A stretch of DNA of 64,000 nucleotides from Nocardia sp. BMG51109. Lineage in GTDB: Bacteria; Actinomycetota; Actinomycetes; Mycobacteriales; Mycobacteriaceae. Positions 35,701 through 47,500 of this stretch are shown one piece after another. A program made the translations under genes and the position numbers. The stretch lies in assembly GCF_000526215.1 (NCBI RefSeq), contig NZ_JAFQ01000004.1:4154001-4218000 (forward strand), written 5' to 3'. Under the pieces are notes generated by a model, which saw only the letters and a list, made by a program, of their open reading frames with translations, did not search any database and was not told the DNA's origin. How positions within the stretch are numbered: position 1 is the stretch's first letter; each line of letters begins with the position of its first letter.

Positions 35701-38590
35701 TGTCGGTTCGGGGTTGTTGCTGGCGAAACTGGCTCCGGCGGTGCGGGAGTATCACGGTACCGATCTGTCCCCTGTGGCGGTTGCGGCTCTGCAAGCGCGG
35801 TTGGCTGGTCTTCCCGATGAGTGGGCTCGGCGGGTGCGACTGTCGGTGCAGGCTGCCGACGACATCACTGGATTGCCCGAAAGTTATTACGACACCATCG
35901 TTGTGAACTCGGTGGTGCAGTATTTCCCCAATGCCGATTACTTGCGAGAGGTGATCGACAAGGCTCTCGGGTTGCTCGCGCCGGGTGGTGCGCTGTTCCT
36001 CGGTGATATCCGTAATTTCGCGTTGCAGCGGGAATTCGAGACCGGGGTAGCGATAGCTCGTCATGGCCGCATCGCCGCCTCGGCACTGCGTGATCGGATC
36101 GGGCGGGCGCTGGTTGCTGAGGATGAGTTGTTGGTGGCGCCAGGGTTTTTCACTGCGGTCGCGGCGGCGCATCCGGACCTGGGTGGGGTTCGGGTGATGG
36201 TGAAACATGGGCAGGCCGACAACGAGCTGACCCGCTACCGCTATGACGTGGTCCTGACCAAGAATCCGGTCGAGCATTATTCGGTCGCGGATGCCCCGCA
36301 CGTGTCTTACCTGGGGATCGATCAGCTCGAACGCATGCTGCGTGACCGCCGAAGCGGATGGAAGAGCCTGCGGGGCACCGACATTCCCCAGCGCGGCGTG
36401 CTCGCCGACGTCGCCGCAGCGGCCGACCTCATCGCCGGCCGTCTCCCGGCGAGCGAGACACCGAGCCGGGGACTGGCCGCCGAGGACTTGCACGAGCTGG
36501 CCGCTCGGGTGGGCTGCCAGGTGGAAGTGACATGGTCACCGAGATCCGGCCACCTTGAAGCTGTCTTTCTCGAGCCTGGGGCAGCCTTGAGCTCCACCAC
36601 CATTACCGACCTCTATCGCGCGCCGGCCGAGCCGGCCCGGTCCGACAGCTACGCGAACAATCCCACCGCCACGATCGAAGCCGGGCAGATCCGCGAATAC
36701 GCGGCCCGGGTATTGCCCGACTACATGGTTCCGGCGGCGGTCGTGGTGCTCGACCGACTGCCATTGACGGTCAACGGCAAGCTCGATCGTGCAGCGCTAC
36801 CCGCTCCCATGTTCTCCGGCCGTGGGCTGTTCCGGGAGCCCACCGGAGCGGCTGAAACCTTGCTGGCCTCGGTATTCGGCGAAGTTCTCGGCATCGAGAG
36901 GATCGGCGCCGAGGATTCGTTCTTCGACCTCGGCGGTGACAGCATCATCGCCATCCAGCTTGTCTCGCGAGCGCGCGCACGGGGCCTGGTCTTCACTGTG
37001 CGCGATGTGTTCGAGCACAGGACGCCTGCCGCACTGGCTGTCCACGCCCGCACCGATGCCCCCGTCGCGCTCATCGACGAGCTTCCCGGAGGCGGGATCG
37101 GGGACATGCCAGCGACTCCCATCGCCGCGTGGCTGCTCGAGCACGGTGAGCGCATCGACCGGTTCAACCAGCACATGGTGCTGCATCTGCCGGTCGGCAT
37201 CGATGCGGTTTCCCTGGTCGCGACATTGGGCGCGGTGATCGATCACCACGACATGCTGCGCGCCCGGCTGCACGGAAATGCCGGCGATGGTTGGTCTTTG
37301 GCCACCACCGCACCCGGCAGCGTGGACGTGGCGAGTCTGGTCGAACACGTAGTCGTGGACTCCGACGCCGATTCCGATCGGTGGCGGGAGATCGCGGCCC
37401 AAGCTCTGGATCGGGCTGTCGGGCGTTTGCGGCCCGCCGACGGCGTCATGATCGCCGCGGCTTGGCTCGATGCCGGACCCGGCCAGGCGGGCCGGTTGGT
37501 CCTGGTGCTGCATCACCTCGTCGTCGACGGGGTGTCCTGGCGCATTCTCCTGCCCGATCTCGCCGCCGCCTGGACCGCCGTCGACGGTGGCGCCGCCCCC
37601 GATCTGCGTCCGGTGGGCACCTCCGCGCGGCGGTGGGCGTACGCACTCGGGGAGCTCGGCGAGAGGCATTCCCGCGCAAGCGAAATCGACTTCTGGGCCC
37701 GCCAGGCCCGTGGCGTCGACCCGTTCCTCGGCCCCCGCGCGCTGGACCCCGCTGTCGATCGGCGAGCGGTGGCAGACCGCGTGCAGGTCAGCCTCCCCGA
37801 AACGGTGACCGAGACCCTGCTCGGGCAACTGCCGGCCCGCTTCAACGCCGGTATCGAGGATGCTCTGCTCACCGCGCTCGCGCTCGCGGTCACCCGCTGG
37901 CGTGCCCGTCGTGGCGCCGAAACCTCCTCGCTACTGGTCGATCTCGAGGGACACGGCCGAGAGGAACACATCACCGAGGGGATCGGCGGCGGCGCGGATC
38001 TCGCCCGCACGGTCGGCTGGTTCACCACCCGCTACCCGCTCCTGCTAGACCTGGACGGCATCGACCTCGACACGGGCGACGCAGGCCTCGCCGCAGCCGT
38101 CAAGACGGTCAAGGAACAGCTGCGCGCGGTCCCCGACCGCGGTATCGGCTATGGCATCCTCCGATACAAGACCTCCGAACCGCTCGCGGACGACAGCTTC
38201 GGCGGCGTCGGCGGACCGCCGAGCCGGATACCGGTGATCTCGCCGCAGCTGAGCTTCAACTACCTCGGCCAGGTGAGCCAGGCTCTACTCGGCGCGGATC
38301 CCCTTGCGGGGCAGCCGGTTTCGGCCATCGCCTGGGCCCCGGTCACGGATCTCACGGACCTGCGGGAATCGCCCGACACCGATATGCCGATGACGACCGC
38401 GCTGGAGATCAACGCGATCGTGATGCAGGGCGCGCTGTCCGCCGATTTCGCCTTCCCCTCGACGTTGCTGACCCGTCGCGAGGTCGCGGAACTGGCCGAG
38501 CTGTGGGCGGATTCGGTGACGGCCATCGCCGCTCATCTCGACAGCGAGACCGCCGGCGGCGCCACGTCGTCGGACTTCCCGCTGCGATTC
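32741..38590 (+). other. NRPS module 1: starter C-A-nMT-T-E
   Basis: The starter C domain begins [17 protein letters not shown]. Its HHxxxDG motif reads NHIVADG (33155-33175), keeping the catalytic second His. The A domain starts near 34115, with its A3 motif at 34565. Pocket residues read D-V-W-S-V-A-A-V-F plus Lys: similar to Phe codes but not assignable with confidence. An N-methyltransferase domain is inserted after A8 (about 35500-36600), with [11 protein letters not shown] and the SAM motif LLEIGVGSG (35687-35713). The PCP is GGDS with Ser at 36941; E has HHLVVDG (37511-37531). Output: probably an N-acylated, N-methylated D-residue. Confidence 0.88.
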
Positions 38591-41500
38591 GTGGCGCAAT
38601 CGGATATCGAACTGTGGGAACAGCGCTACGGACGGCTGGCCGATGTGCTGCCCTTGGCTCCGCTGCAGTCGGGCCTGTATTTTCACGCCCAGCTCGCCGC
38701 CACCTCGCTGGATGTCTACACGACCCAGATCGCCCTGGGCTGCACCGGCCGGCTCGATCTCGCCCGCTGGCAGTCGGCGGTGGCCGCGGTGCTCGATCGG
38801 CACCCGAATCTGCGTGCGGCATTCGTCACCGACGCCACCGGTGATGTGGCGCACGTGATTCCCGCGGCCGCGGCGGCGCCGTGGCGCGAGGTCACCGTGA
38901 CCGACGCCGAGCACCCGGAGCAGGTGGTGCGCCGGGTGCGCGAGCAGGACCGGACGACACCTTTCGACCTGACTGCGCCGCCGGCCATTCGCTTCACCAT
39001 CGTCCACGACCACAACGATTCCGGCGGAACGGGATTCACGGTGGTGATCACCGTGCACCACATCGTGCTCGACGGGTGGTCGCTCCCGCTGCTGATGCGC
39101 GAACTCCTCACCCTGTACGCCACCGCCGATGACCCGGCAGCGCTGGGCCGGCCCGCGCCGTTCCGCGACTACCTCGCCTGGCTGGCCCGCACCGACCGGG
39201 CCGCCGGTGCGGCGGCGTGGCGCGAGGCGCTGGCCGGCCTCACCGAACCCACCCTGCTGGCCCCCGCCCACGCCACCGGCACGGCACCCGGACTGCCCGG
39301 CGAACATCGCCTCACCCTGGATGCCGACAGCACCCGGCGCATCACCGACCTGGCGGCTCGCCTCGGTGTGACGGTCAATACCGTGCTGCAGTTCGGATGG
39401 GCATTGGTCCTGTCGACGCTCACCGGACGCGAGGACGTCGTCTTCGCCACCACCGTCTCGGGGCGTCCCGCGCAGATCCCCGATGTCGAGCACATGATCG
39501 GCCTGCTGATCAATACGCTGCCCGTGCGCGTCACGCTGTCGCCGCGGCACAGCGTCGAGTCCGCGCTGACCGAACTGCAGCGGCAGCAGACCCGCCTGCT
39601 CGACCACCACCACATCGGTCTCGCCGAGATACAGGCCGACTCCGGCGTCGGCCCCTTGTTCGACTCCATCCTGGTGCTGGAGTCCTACCCGCTCGACACC
39701 GAGGCACTGCTGGCCCGGGCCGAACTCCTGGACGGATTGGCCGTCACCGGAATCGACACCAGCGAGGCCGCGCACTACCCCTTCGGTCTGATCGCCGACC
39801 TCGACCGGCACGAACTACGGTTGCGCGCGATCTACCGCACGGATCTGTTCGACGCCGGGACGGTCACCGCGATCGTCGACCGGCTCGCCCGTGCCCTCGA
39901 CCAGATCGGTACGCGACCGGACGCGCTGCTCACCGAGCTCGAGATCCTTCGACCGGCCGAGAAGACTCGTGTCCTGACCGCATGGAACGACACGACCACC
40001 GAAATCGACCCGGCCGCCACCATTTCCGGCGTGTTCGAAGCCCGGGTAGCCGCCGATCCGGACGCCATCGCGATCGTGTGCGACGGTGTCGAGCACTCCT
40101 ACCGGCAGCTCGATTCTTCGGCGAATCTGCTTGCGCGGAAACTGATCTCGACCGGCGTGGGCCCGGACAGCGTGGTCGCGGTGGCGGTGGGGCGGTCCTA
40201 TGAATTGGTCGCCGCCCTGCTGGCGGTGCTCAAGGCCGGTGGCGCGTATTTGCCGCTGGATCTCGCGCAGCCCGCCGAACGTCTCGAGTACGTGTTGCGC
40301 GACGCGGATCCGGTCGCGGTCGTTACCACCGGGGAATTGCGTAACCTGTTGCCCGACAGCGGAATCCCGGTGCTACGCGCAGACGACACGGACAGCGCGG
40401 GTACGGCGGACAGCGCCGATCCTGTTGTCGCCGAACGATTCGCACCCGTGCGGGCCGGCAATCTCGCCTATGTCATCTACACCTCCGGTTCCACTGGCCG
40501 CCCCAAGGCTGTCGCTGTCACCCACCACAACGTCGTCGCCTTCACCGCGAACCGGATGTGGGCGGCCGAAGGACGGCACGCCACCGTACTGGCGCATTCC
40601 TCGGTCGCCTTCGACGCCTCCACCTACGAGATGTGGGTGCCGCTGATGAGCGGTGGCACCACGGTCATGGCGACCGGCGACCGCGTGGAGCCGGTCGAGA
40701 TCGTGCGATTGATCGCCCGCCATCGCGTCAGCGCGGTCTTCCTCACCACCCGGTTGTTCGAACTGCTCGTCGACCACGGTGACGACTGCTTCGCCGGCGT
40801 TCGTGAGGTGTGGACCGGTGGTGAGGAGATGCCGGTCGAGGTCTTCTGGGCGGCCGTACGCCGTTGGGACCGAACACGATTCGTGCACGTCTACGGCCCC
40901 ACCGAGACCACGGTGTACGCCACCGCGCACCCGGTCGGCTCCGCTGCCGCCGGTGGCGGGCCGGTGCCGATCGGTGGTCCGCTCGACAATGTGCGGGCCT
41001 ACGTCCTCGACATGTGGATGCGGCCGGTACCGGAGGGGGTGACCGGCGAGCTCTACCTCGGCGGTGCGGGCCTGGCCCGGGGATATCGGGGCCGGGCCGG
41101 CTTGACGGCGGCCCGGTTCGTCGCCGACCCGTTCGGCGGTGCGGGGGAGCGGTTGTATCGGTCCGGGGATGTGGTCCGCTGGACCGAGTCGGGCGTGCTC
41201 GAGTACGTGGGTCGTGCCGATACGCAGGTGAAGATCCGCGGTTTCCGCGTCGAACCGGGCGAGATCGAGGCGGCCCTGCTGCGCCATCCGCGGGTCGGGC
41301 AGGCGGCTGTGATCGCTCGCGAAACACCGGGTCGGACGGGTGGCAGGCAACTCGTCGCGTACGTCGTGCCCGACACCGACGCTGTCATCGATATGCCGGC
41401 CGACAGTGGTGCCGCCGACCCGGTCGACGCTCCGGCGCTGTCGCGGGTACTGCGCGAGTACGCGGCGGGGATCCTGCCCGAGTTCATGGTCCCGGCCGCG

Positions 41501-44500
41501 GTCGTGCCGGTCGATCGGCTGCCGCTCACGGTGAACGGGAAACTCGACCGCGCCGCGCTGCCCGAACCCGAATTCACCGGGACGGGCGCGCTCCGGGAAC
41601 CCGCTGGGCCGCAGGAGATTCTGCTCGCCTCGGTGTTCGGCGAAATCCTCGGTCTCGACCGGATCGGTGCCGATGATTCGTTCTTCGATCTCGGCGGGCA
41701 TTCACTGTCGGCGATGCGGCTGATCGCGCGGTTGCGCGTAGTCGCCGCGGTCGAGCTACCGATCCGCACGATCTTCGAATCACCGACGGTGGCGGCGCTG
41801 GCCGCTCGGCTGCACGAGGGCGCCCGGGTGCGGGCGGCGGTGACTGCGCGACCTCGCCCCGCCGTGGTCCCGCTGTCCTATGCCCAGGCGCGGTTGTGGT
41901 TCCTCCATCGGCTCGAGGGTCCGTCCGCGACCTACAACCTGCCGATGGCGGTGCGGCTGCGCGGGGAGATCGACGAATCGGCCCTCGCGGCAGCGCTGCG
42001 CGACGTGGTCGGGCGACACGAATCGCTGCGCACGATCTACACCGATATCGACGGTGTCGGCGCGCAGGTCGTCCTCGACCCGGAGCGTGCGGTTGTTCCG
42101 GTGCTGGTGACCGACTACACCGAAGCGACGCTCGCTGCCCTGGCCGCGCACCGGTTCGATCTGTCTGCCGAAATTCCTTGCCGCGCGGGCATTCTGCGTT
42201 CCGGGACCGGTGAATGGGTGGTGGTCCTGGTCCTGCACCACATCGCGGCCGACGGTGCCTCGATGGCCCCGCTGGCGCGAGATCTGCTCAGCGCGTACGA
42301 CGCTCGGCGGCGTGGCGCCGAACCGGGGTGGGCGCCGCTGCCGGTGCAGTATGCCGATTACACGCTGTGGCAGCTGGAGTTGCTCGGTGATCCGGCGGAC
42401 GAACGATCGTTGATCGCGGCCCAGTTCGACTACTGGCGTGCCACTTTGGCCGGGTTGTCCGACGCGATCGAGCTGCCCACCGACCGGCCCCGGCCCGCGA
42501 CCGCATCCCACCGGGGCAGCCTGCACAAGTTCACCATTCCCGCCTCGACGCGGGAGCGGATCGACGTCCTGGCCCGGGAACGCGGGGCGACGCCGGCGAT
42601 GGTGCTGCAGGCCGGGCTCGCGGTCCTGCTCACCCGGCTCGGCGCCGGGGAGGATCTGGCTCTCGGCGCGCCCATCGCCGGACGCGCCGATGAGGCCCTG
42701 ACCGATCTGGTGGGATTCTTCGTCAACACCTGGGTCCTGCGTATCGACACCTCCGGCAACCCCGAGTTCGGCGATCTGCTGGCGCGGGTTCGTGAACGCG
42801 CCCTGGACGCGTACACCCACCAGGACGCCCCGTTCGAGCGAATCGTGGAGCTACTCAATCCGATTCGCTCTGCCGGGCAGCATCCGCTGTTCCAGGTGGC
42901 GTTGGCGTTCCAGAACGACCCCCTGCCCGGCGGCGACCCGCTGCCGGACCTGACCGTGGCACCGGTATCGGTGCCGACCGGGACCGCCCGCTACGACCTG
43001 CTGTTCAATGTCACCGATACCGGCCGGACCGGCGATGGATTCCCGGCATCGATCGAATACGCCACCGATCTGTACGACCGGTCCACCGTCGAACGACTCG
43101 CCGAGCGGTTTCTGCGGGTCCTCGACCGGATCGGCATCGACCCGGCCACGCGACTCGCCGATTTCGAGATCCTGGACCCGGCGGAAACGACGGCGGTGCT
43201 GGCCGATTGGAACCGCACCGGAACCGATATCGGCACTCCCGCAACGCTGCCGCAGCTCTTCGAAGCGCAGTCCGGAGCCACGCCCGAGGCGGTGGCCGTG
43301 GTGGACGGGTCCGCCGAGTACTCGTACGCGCAGTTGAACTCTGCGGCAAACCATGTGGCGCGCGACTTGATCGCCAGGGGGGTCGGACCCGACAGGGTGG
43401 TCGCGGTGGCGGTGGAACGGTCCTTCGAGATGATCGTCGCCGCGCTGGCGGTGCTCAAGGCCGGCGGCGCCTACCTGCCGATCGATACCGCCCATCCCGC
43501 CGAACGGCTCGAGTATGTTCTGCGCGACGCCGACCCGGTCGCGATCCTCAGCACTGCCGGCCAGCGAAAACTGTTGCCCGATACGGGTACTCGTCCCACG
43601 ATGCTGCTCGAGGACAGCGCCGGCGCTGCCGCGGCGCCGGATGTGACGGATGCCGAGCGGGTCGCACCGCTGCGCCCGGCGAACCTGGCCTATGTCATCT
43701 ATACCTCGGGATCCACGGGCCGCCCCAAGGCCGTCGGGGTCACGCACGGCAATGCGGCCAATCTGTTCGCGGTCACCGCTGCGCGCTACGAGTTCGGGAC
43801 AGATGACGTGTGGGCGTGGGTGCACTCGCACGCGTTCGACTTCTCGGTGTGGGAGCTGTGGGGTCCGCTGCTGAGCGGCGGGCGGGTGGTCGTGGTGCCG
43901 TGGGACGTGGTGCGCTCGCCCGACGGTATGTGGCGGACGCTGCGAGATTCCGGTGTCACGGTCCTCAACCAGACCCCGAGCGCGTTCTACGCGCTCGCCG
44001 AGGCCGCGCATGCCCCCGCGCCGGAGCGATCCGGACTGCGGATGGTCGTCTTCGGCGGTGAAGCACTCGACCCGGCTCGGCTCGGCGCCTGGAATACGCC
44101 GGGACGAGCGGGCGCACCCGTTCTGGTGAATATGTACGGGATCACCGAGAACACCGTGCACACAACCGAACTCGCGCTATCGCGCGATCGGGAGTCGCTG
44201 GCCGGCAGCCCCATCGGCACCCCGCTCGGCAATGTGCGGGTGTACGTTCTCGACACCTGGCTGCGGCCGGTGCCGCCCGGAGTGGCCGGCGAATTGTATT
44301 TCGGCGGTGCGGGTTTGGCGCGTGGGTATCGCGGCCGGTCGGGGTTGACCGCAAGTCGGTTCGTCGCCGATCCGTTCGGGACGGCGGGGGAGCGGTTGTA
44401 TCGGTCCGGGGATGTGGTGCGCTGGAATGCTGCCGGCGTGCTCGAGTATGTGGGTCGTGCCGATGATCAGGTGCAGATCCGCGGCTACCGCGTCGAACCG

Positions 44501-47500
44501 GGCGAGATCGAAGCCGTCCTGCTCCGGCATCCGCGAATCGGGCAGGCCGCCGTCGTCGCGCTGCCCGGTGGCGGCGACAGCCGGCGGCTGGTCGCCTACA
44601 TCGTCCCCGACTCCGTTACGTCCGCTGGCGAGGCGGAGGACGAGGGCGCCGATTGGTCGCGGATGATCCGTGCGTTCACCGCGGATGTCTTGCCCGAGTA
44701 CATGATTCCGGCCGCGACGGTGGCGCTCGACCGAATGCCGTTGACCGTCAACGGCAAACTCGACCGTGCCGCGCTTCCGGCACCGGACTACACCGGCGGC
44801 GTGGTGTTCCGGGAGCCGACCGGACCCGCGGAGATCCTGCTCGCGTCCGCCTTCGCGGACGTGCTCGGGATCGACCGGGTAGGGGCCGAGGTCTCGTTCT
44901 TCGAAGCAGGCGGTCATTCACTCTCGGCGATGCGGTTGATCGCCCGCGTCCGGGCGCTGGCTGGAATCGAACTGCCCATCCGCGCGGTATTCGAATCGCC
45001 CACCGTGGCGGCGCTGGCCGCGCGGCTGAGCGAAGGCGACCCGGTGCGGGAGACCGTGACGCGGCGGCTCCGTCCGGCGGTGATCCCGCTGTCCTACGCG
45101 CAGACACGATTGTGGTTCCTGCATCGGTTGGAGGGTCCGTCGGCGACCTACAACCTGCCCCTGGCGTTTCGCCTGACCGGGACGGTCGACGAATCAGCGC
45201 TCGAAGCCGCCATCGGCGACGTGGTCGTCCGCCACGAATCGCTGCGGACGATCTTCACCGATATCGACGGGGTGGGCAGTCAAACCATCCTCGAGCACGA
45301 CGATGTCCGTGCGTCGGTGCCGGTGCTGGTGACCGACAGCTCGGAGGCCGTTCTCACCGGCCTGAGTGGCTACCGATTCGATCTCTCCGCTGAAATACCT
45401 TGCCGGGCAGCGATTCTCCGCTCCGGATTCGGGGACACCGTGGTGGTGCTGGTGGTGCACCACATCGCCGCGGACGGCGCCTCGATGCCCGCCCTGGCGC
45501 GCGATGTGCTCACCGCCTATGCGGCTCGCCGCAACGGAAACGTTCCGCAGTGGACCCCGCTGCCGGTGCAGTACGCCGACTACACGCTGTGGCAGCGTGA
45601 GCTGCTCGGTGATCCCGACGACGAACAGTCTTTGATCGCCACACAATTCGACTACTGGCGTCGGACGCTGACCGGGCTGCCGGAAGTGATCGAGCTGCCC
45701 ACGGACCGGCCGCGTCCCGCGCTGGCGTCCTATCGCGGCGAACTGTACGAGTTCACCGTCCCGGCATCGATCAGGCTGCGCGTCGAAGCCCTCGCGCACG
45801 AGCACGCCGCGACGCCGGCGATGGTTATGCAGGCCACGCTCGCGGTGCTGCTGACCCGCCTCGGCGCGGGCGAGGACCTGGCCCTCGGCGCTCCCATCGC
45901 CGGACGTTCCGACCAGGCGCTGATGGATCTCGTGGGCTTCTTCGTCAACACCTGGGTGTTGCGCGTGGACACCGGCGGCAACCCGACTTTCGGCGATCTG
46001 CTCACTCGGGTCCGCGAGCGCGCCCTGGATGCCTACGCCCATCAGGATGCCCCGTTCGAGCGACTCGTCGAGCTGCTCAACCCGGTTCGCTCACCCGGGC
46101 ATCACCCGTTGTTCCAGGTGGCCTTGGCATTCCAGAACAATCCCCTGCCCGACATCGCGCTACTGGCTGATCTGCTGCCGGAACTGACGGTGCAGCCGGT
46201 GTCGGTGTCCACCGGAACCTCCCGCTACGACCTGCTTTTCAACATCATCGACACCGGCACACCTGGTGACGGCTACCAGACGTGGATCGAGTACGCCACC
46301 GATCTGTACGACCGCGCCACCGTGGTGACGCTCGCCGATCGGTTCCTGCGCCTGCTCGACCAGCTCACCGCCGACCCCGGTACCCGGGTGGCGGACTTCG
46401 AGATTCTCGACCCGGCCGAGAAGACCGCCGTTCTGACCGAATGGAACGGCACGGTCCGCGACGTCGATCCGGCCGGCACGCTTCCCGCACTGTTCGAACT
46501 CCGGGCCGCGACCACACCGACAGCGATCGCGGTGGTCGGTGACGGCGTCGAATACACCTACCGCCAGTTGAACTGTGCGGCAAACCTGGTGGCGCGGGAG
46601 TTGATCGTGGCGGGTGTGGGTCCGGACAGTGTGGTCGCGGTGGCGGTGGAACGGTCCTATGAGTTGATCGTCGCCTTACTGGCGGTGTCGAAGGCCGGTG
46701 GTGCGTATCTGCCGATCGATACCGCGCATCCGGCTGATCGTGTCGAGTACGTTCTTGCCGATGCCGACCCGGCGGCTGTCCTCACTACCGGCGGTCAGCG
46801 GAAGCTGTTGCCCAACACTGGAAATCGGACAGTTCTGTCACTCGACGAGCTCATCGGTGGCTCTATCGGGTCGGGCGATGTGGCGAATGTGTCGGATGTC
46901 GAGCGTCGTGGGCCGTTGCGTGGGGGCAATCTGGCGTATGTCATCTACACCTCGGGGTCGACGGGTCGTCCCAAAGGTGTTGCGGTGACGCATGGCAACG
47001 CGGTGAATCTGTTCTCGGTCACTGCGGATCGTTATGGGTTCGGTTCCGATGATGTGTGGGCGTGGGTGCATTCGCATGCGTTCGATTTCTCGGTGTGGGA
47101 GTTGTGGGGTCCGCTGTTGTCGGGTGGGCGTGTTGTGGTGGTGGCGTGGGATGTGGTGCGGTCGCCGGATGACCTGTGGGAAGTGATTCGGTCGCACGGG
47201 GTGACGGTGTTGAACCAGACGCCGAGCGCGTTCTACGCGCTCACCGAGGCCGCCACTGCGCCGCGGCCGGACCGATCCGGGCTCAGGCTGGTCATTTTCG
47301 GTGGCGAGGCACTCGATCCGGCGCGACTGGGCCACTGGGATCCGGTGTTCGGCCGGTCGGGTGGCCCGGAGCTGGTGAACATGTACGGGATCACCGAAAA
47401 TACCGTGCACACCACCGAATTCACACTCGAGGGCGGGTCCGGTGCACAGTTCAGTCCGATCGGCGTGCCGTTGGGTAATGTGCGGGTGTATGTCCTGGAC

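Noticed and set aside
44890..44920. Carrier domain 3 as inactive because of its changed core (SFFEAGGHS)
   Set aside because: The attachment Ser and the GGHS core are intact, and the substituted positions precede the phosphopantetheine site. Loss of function is not supported.
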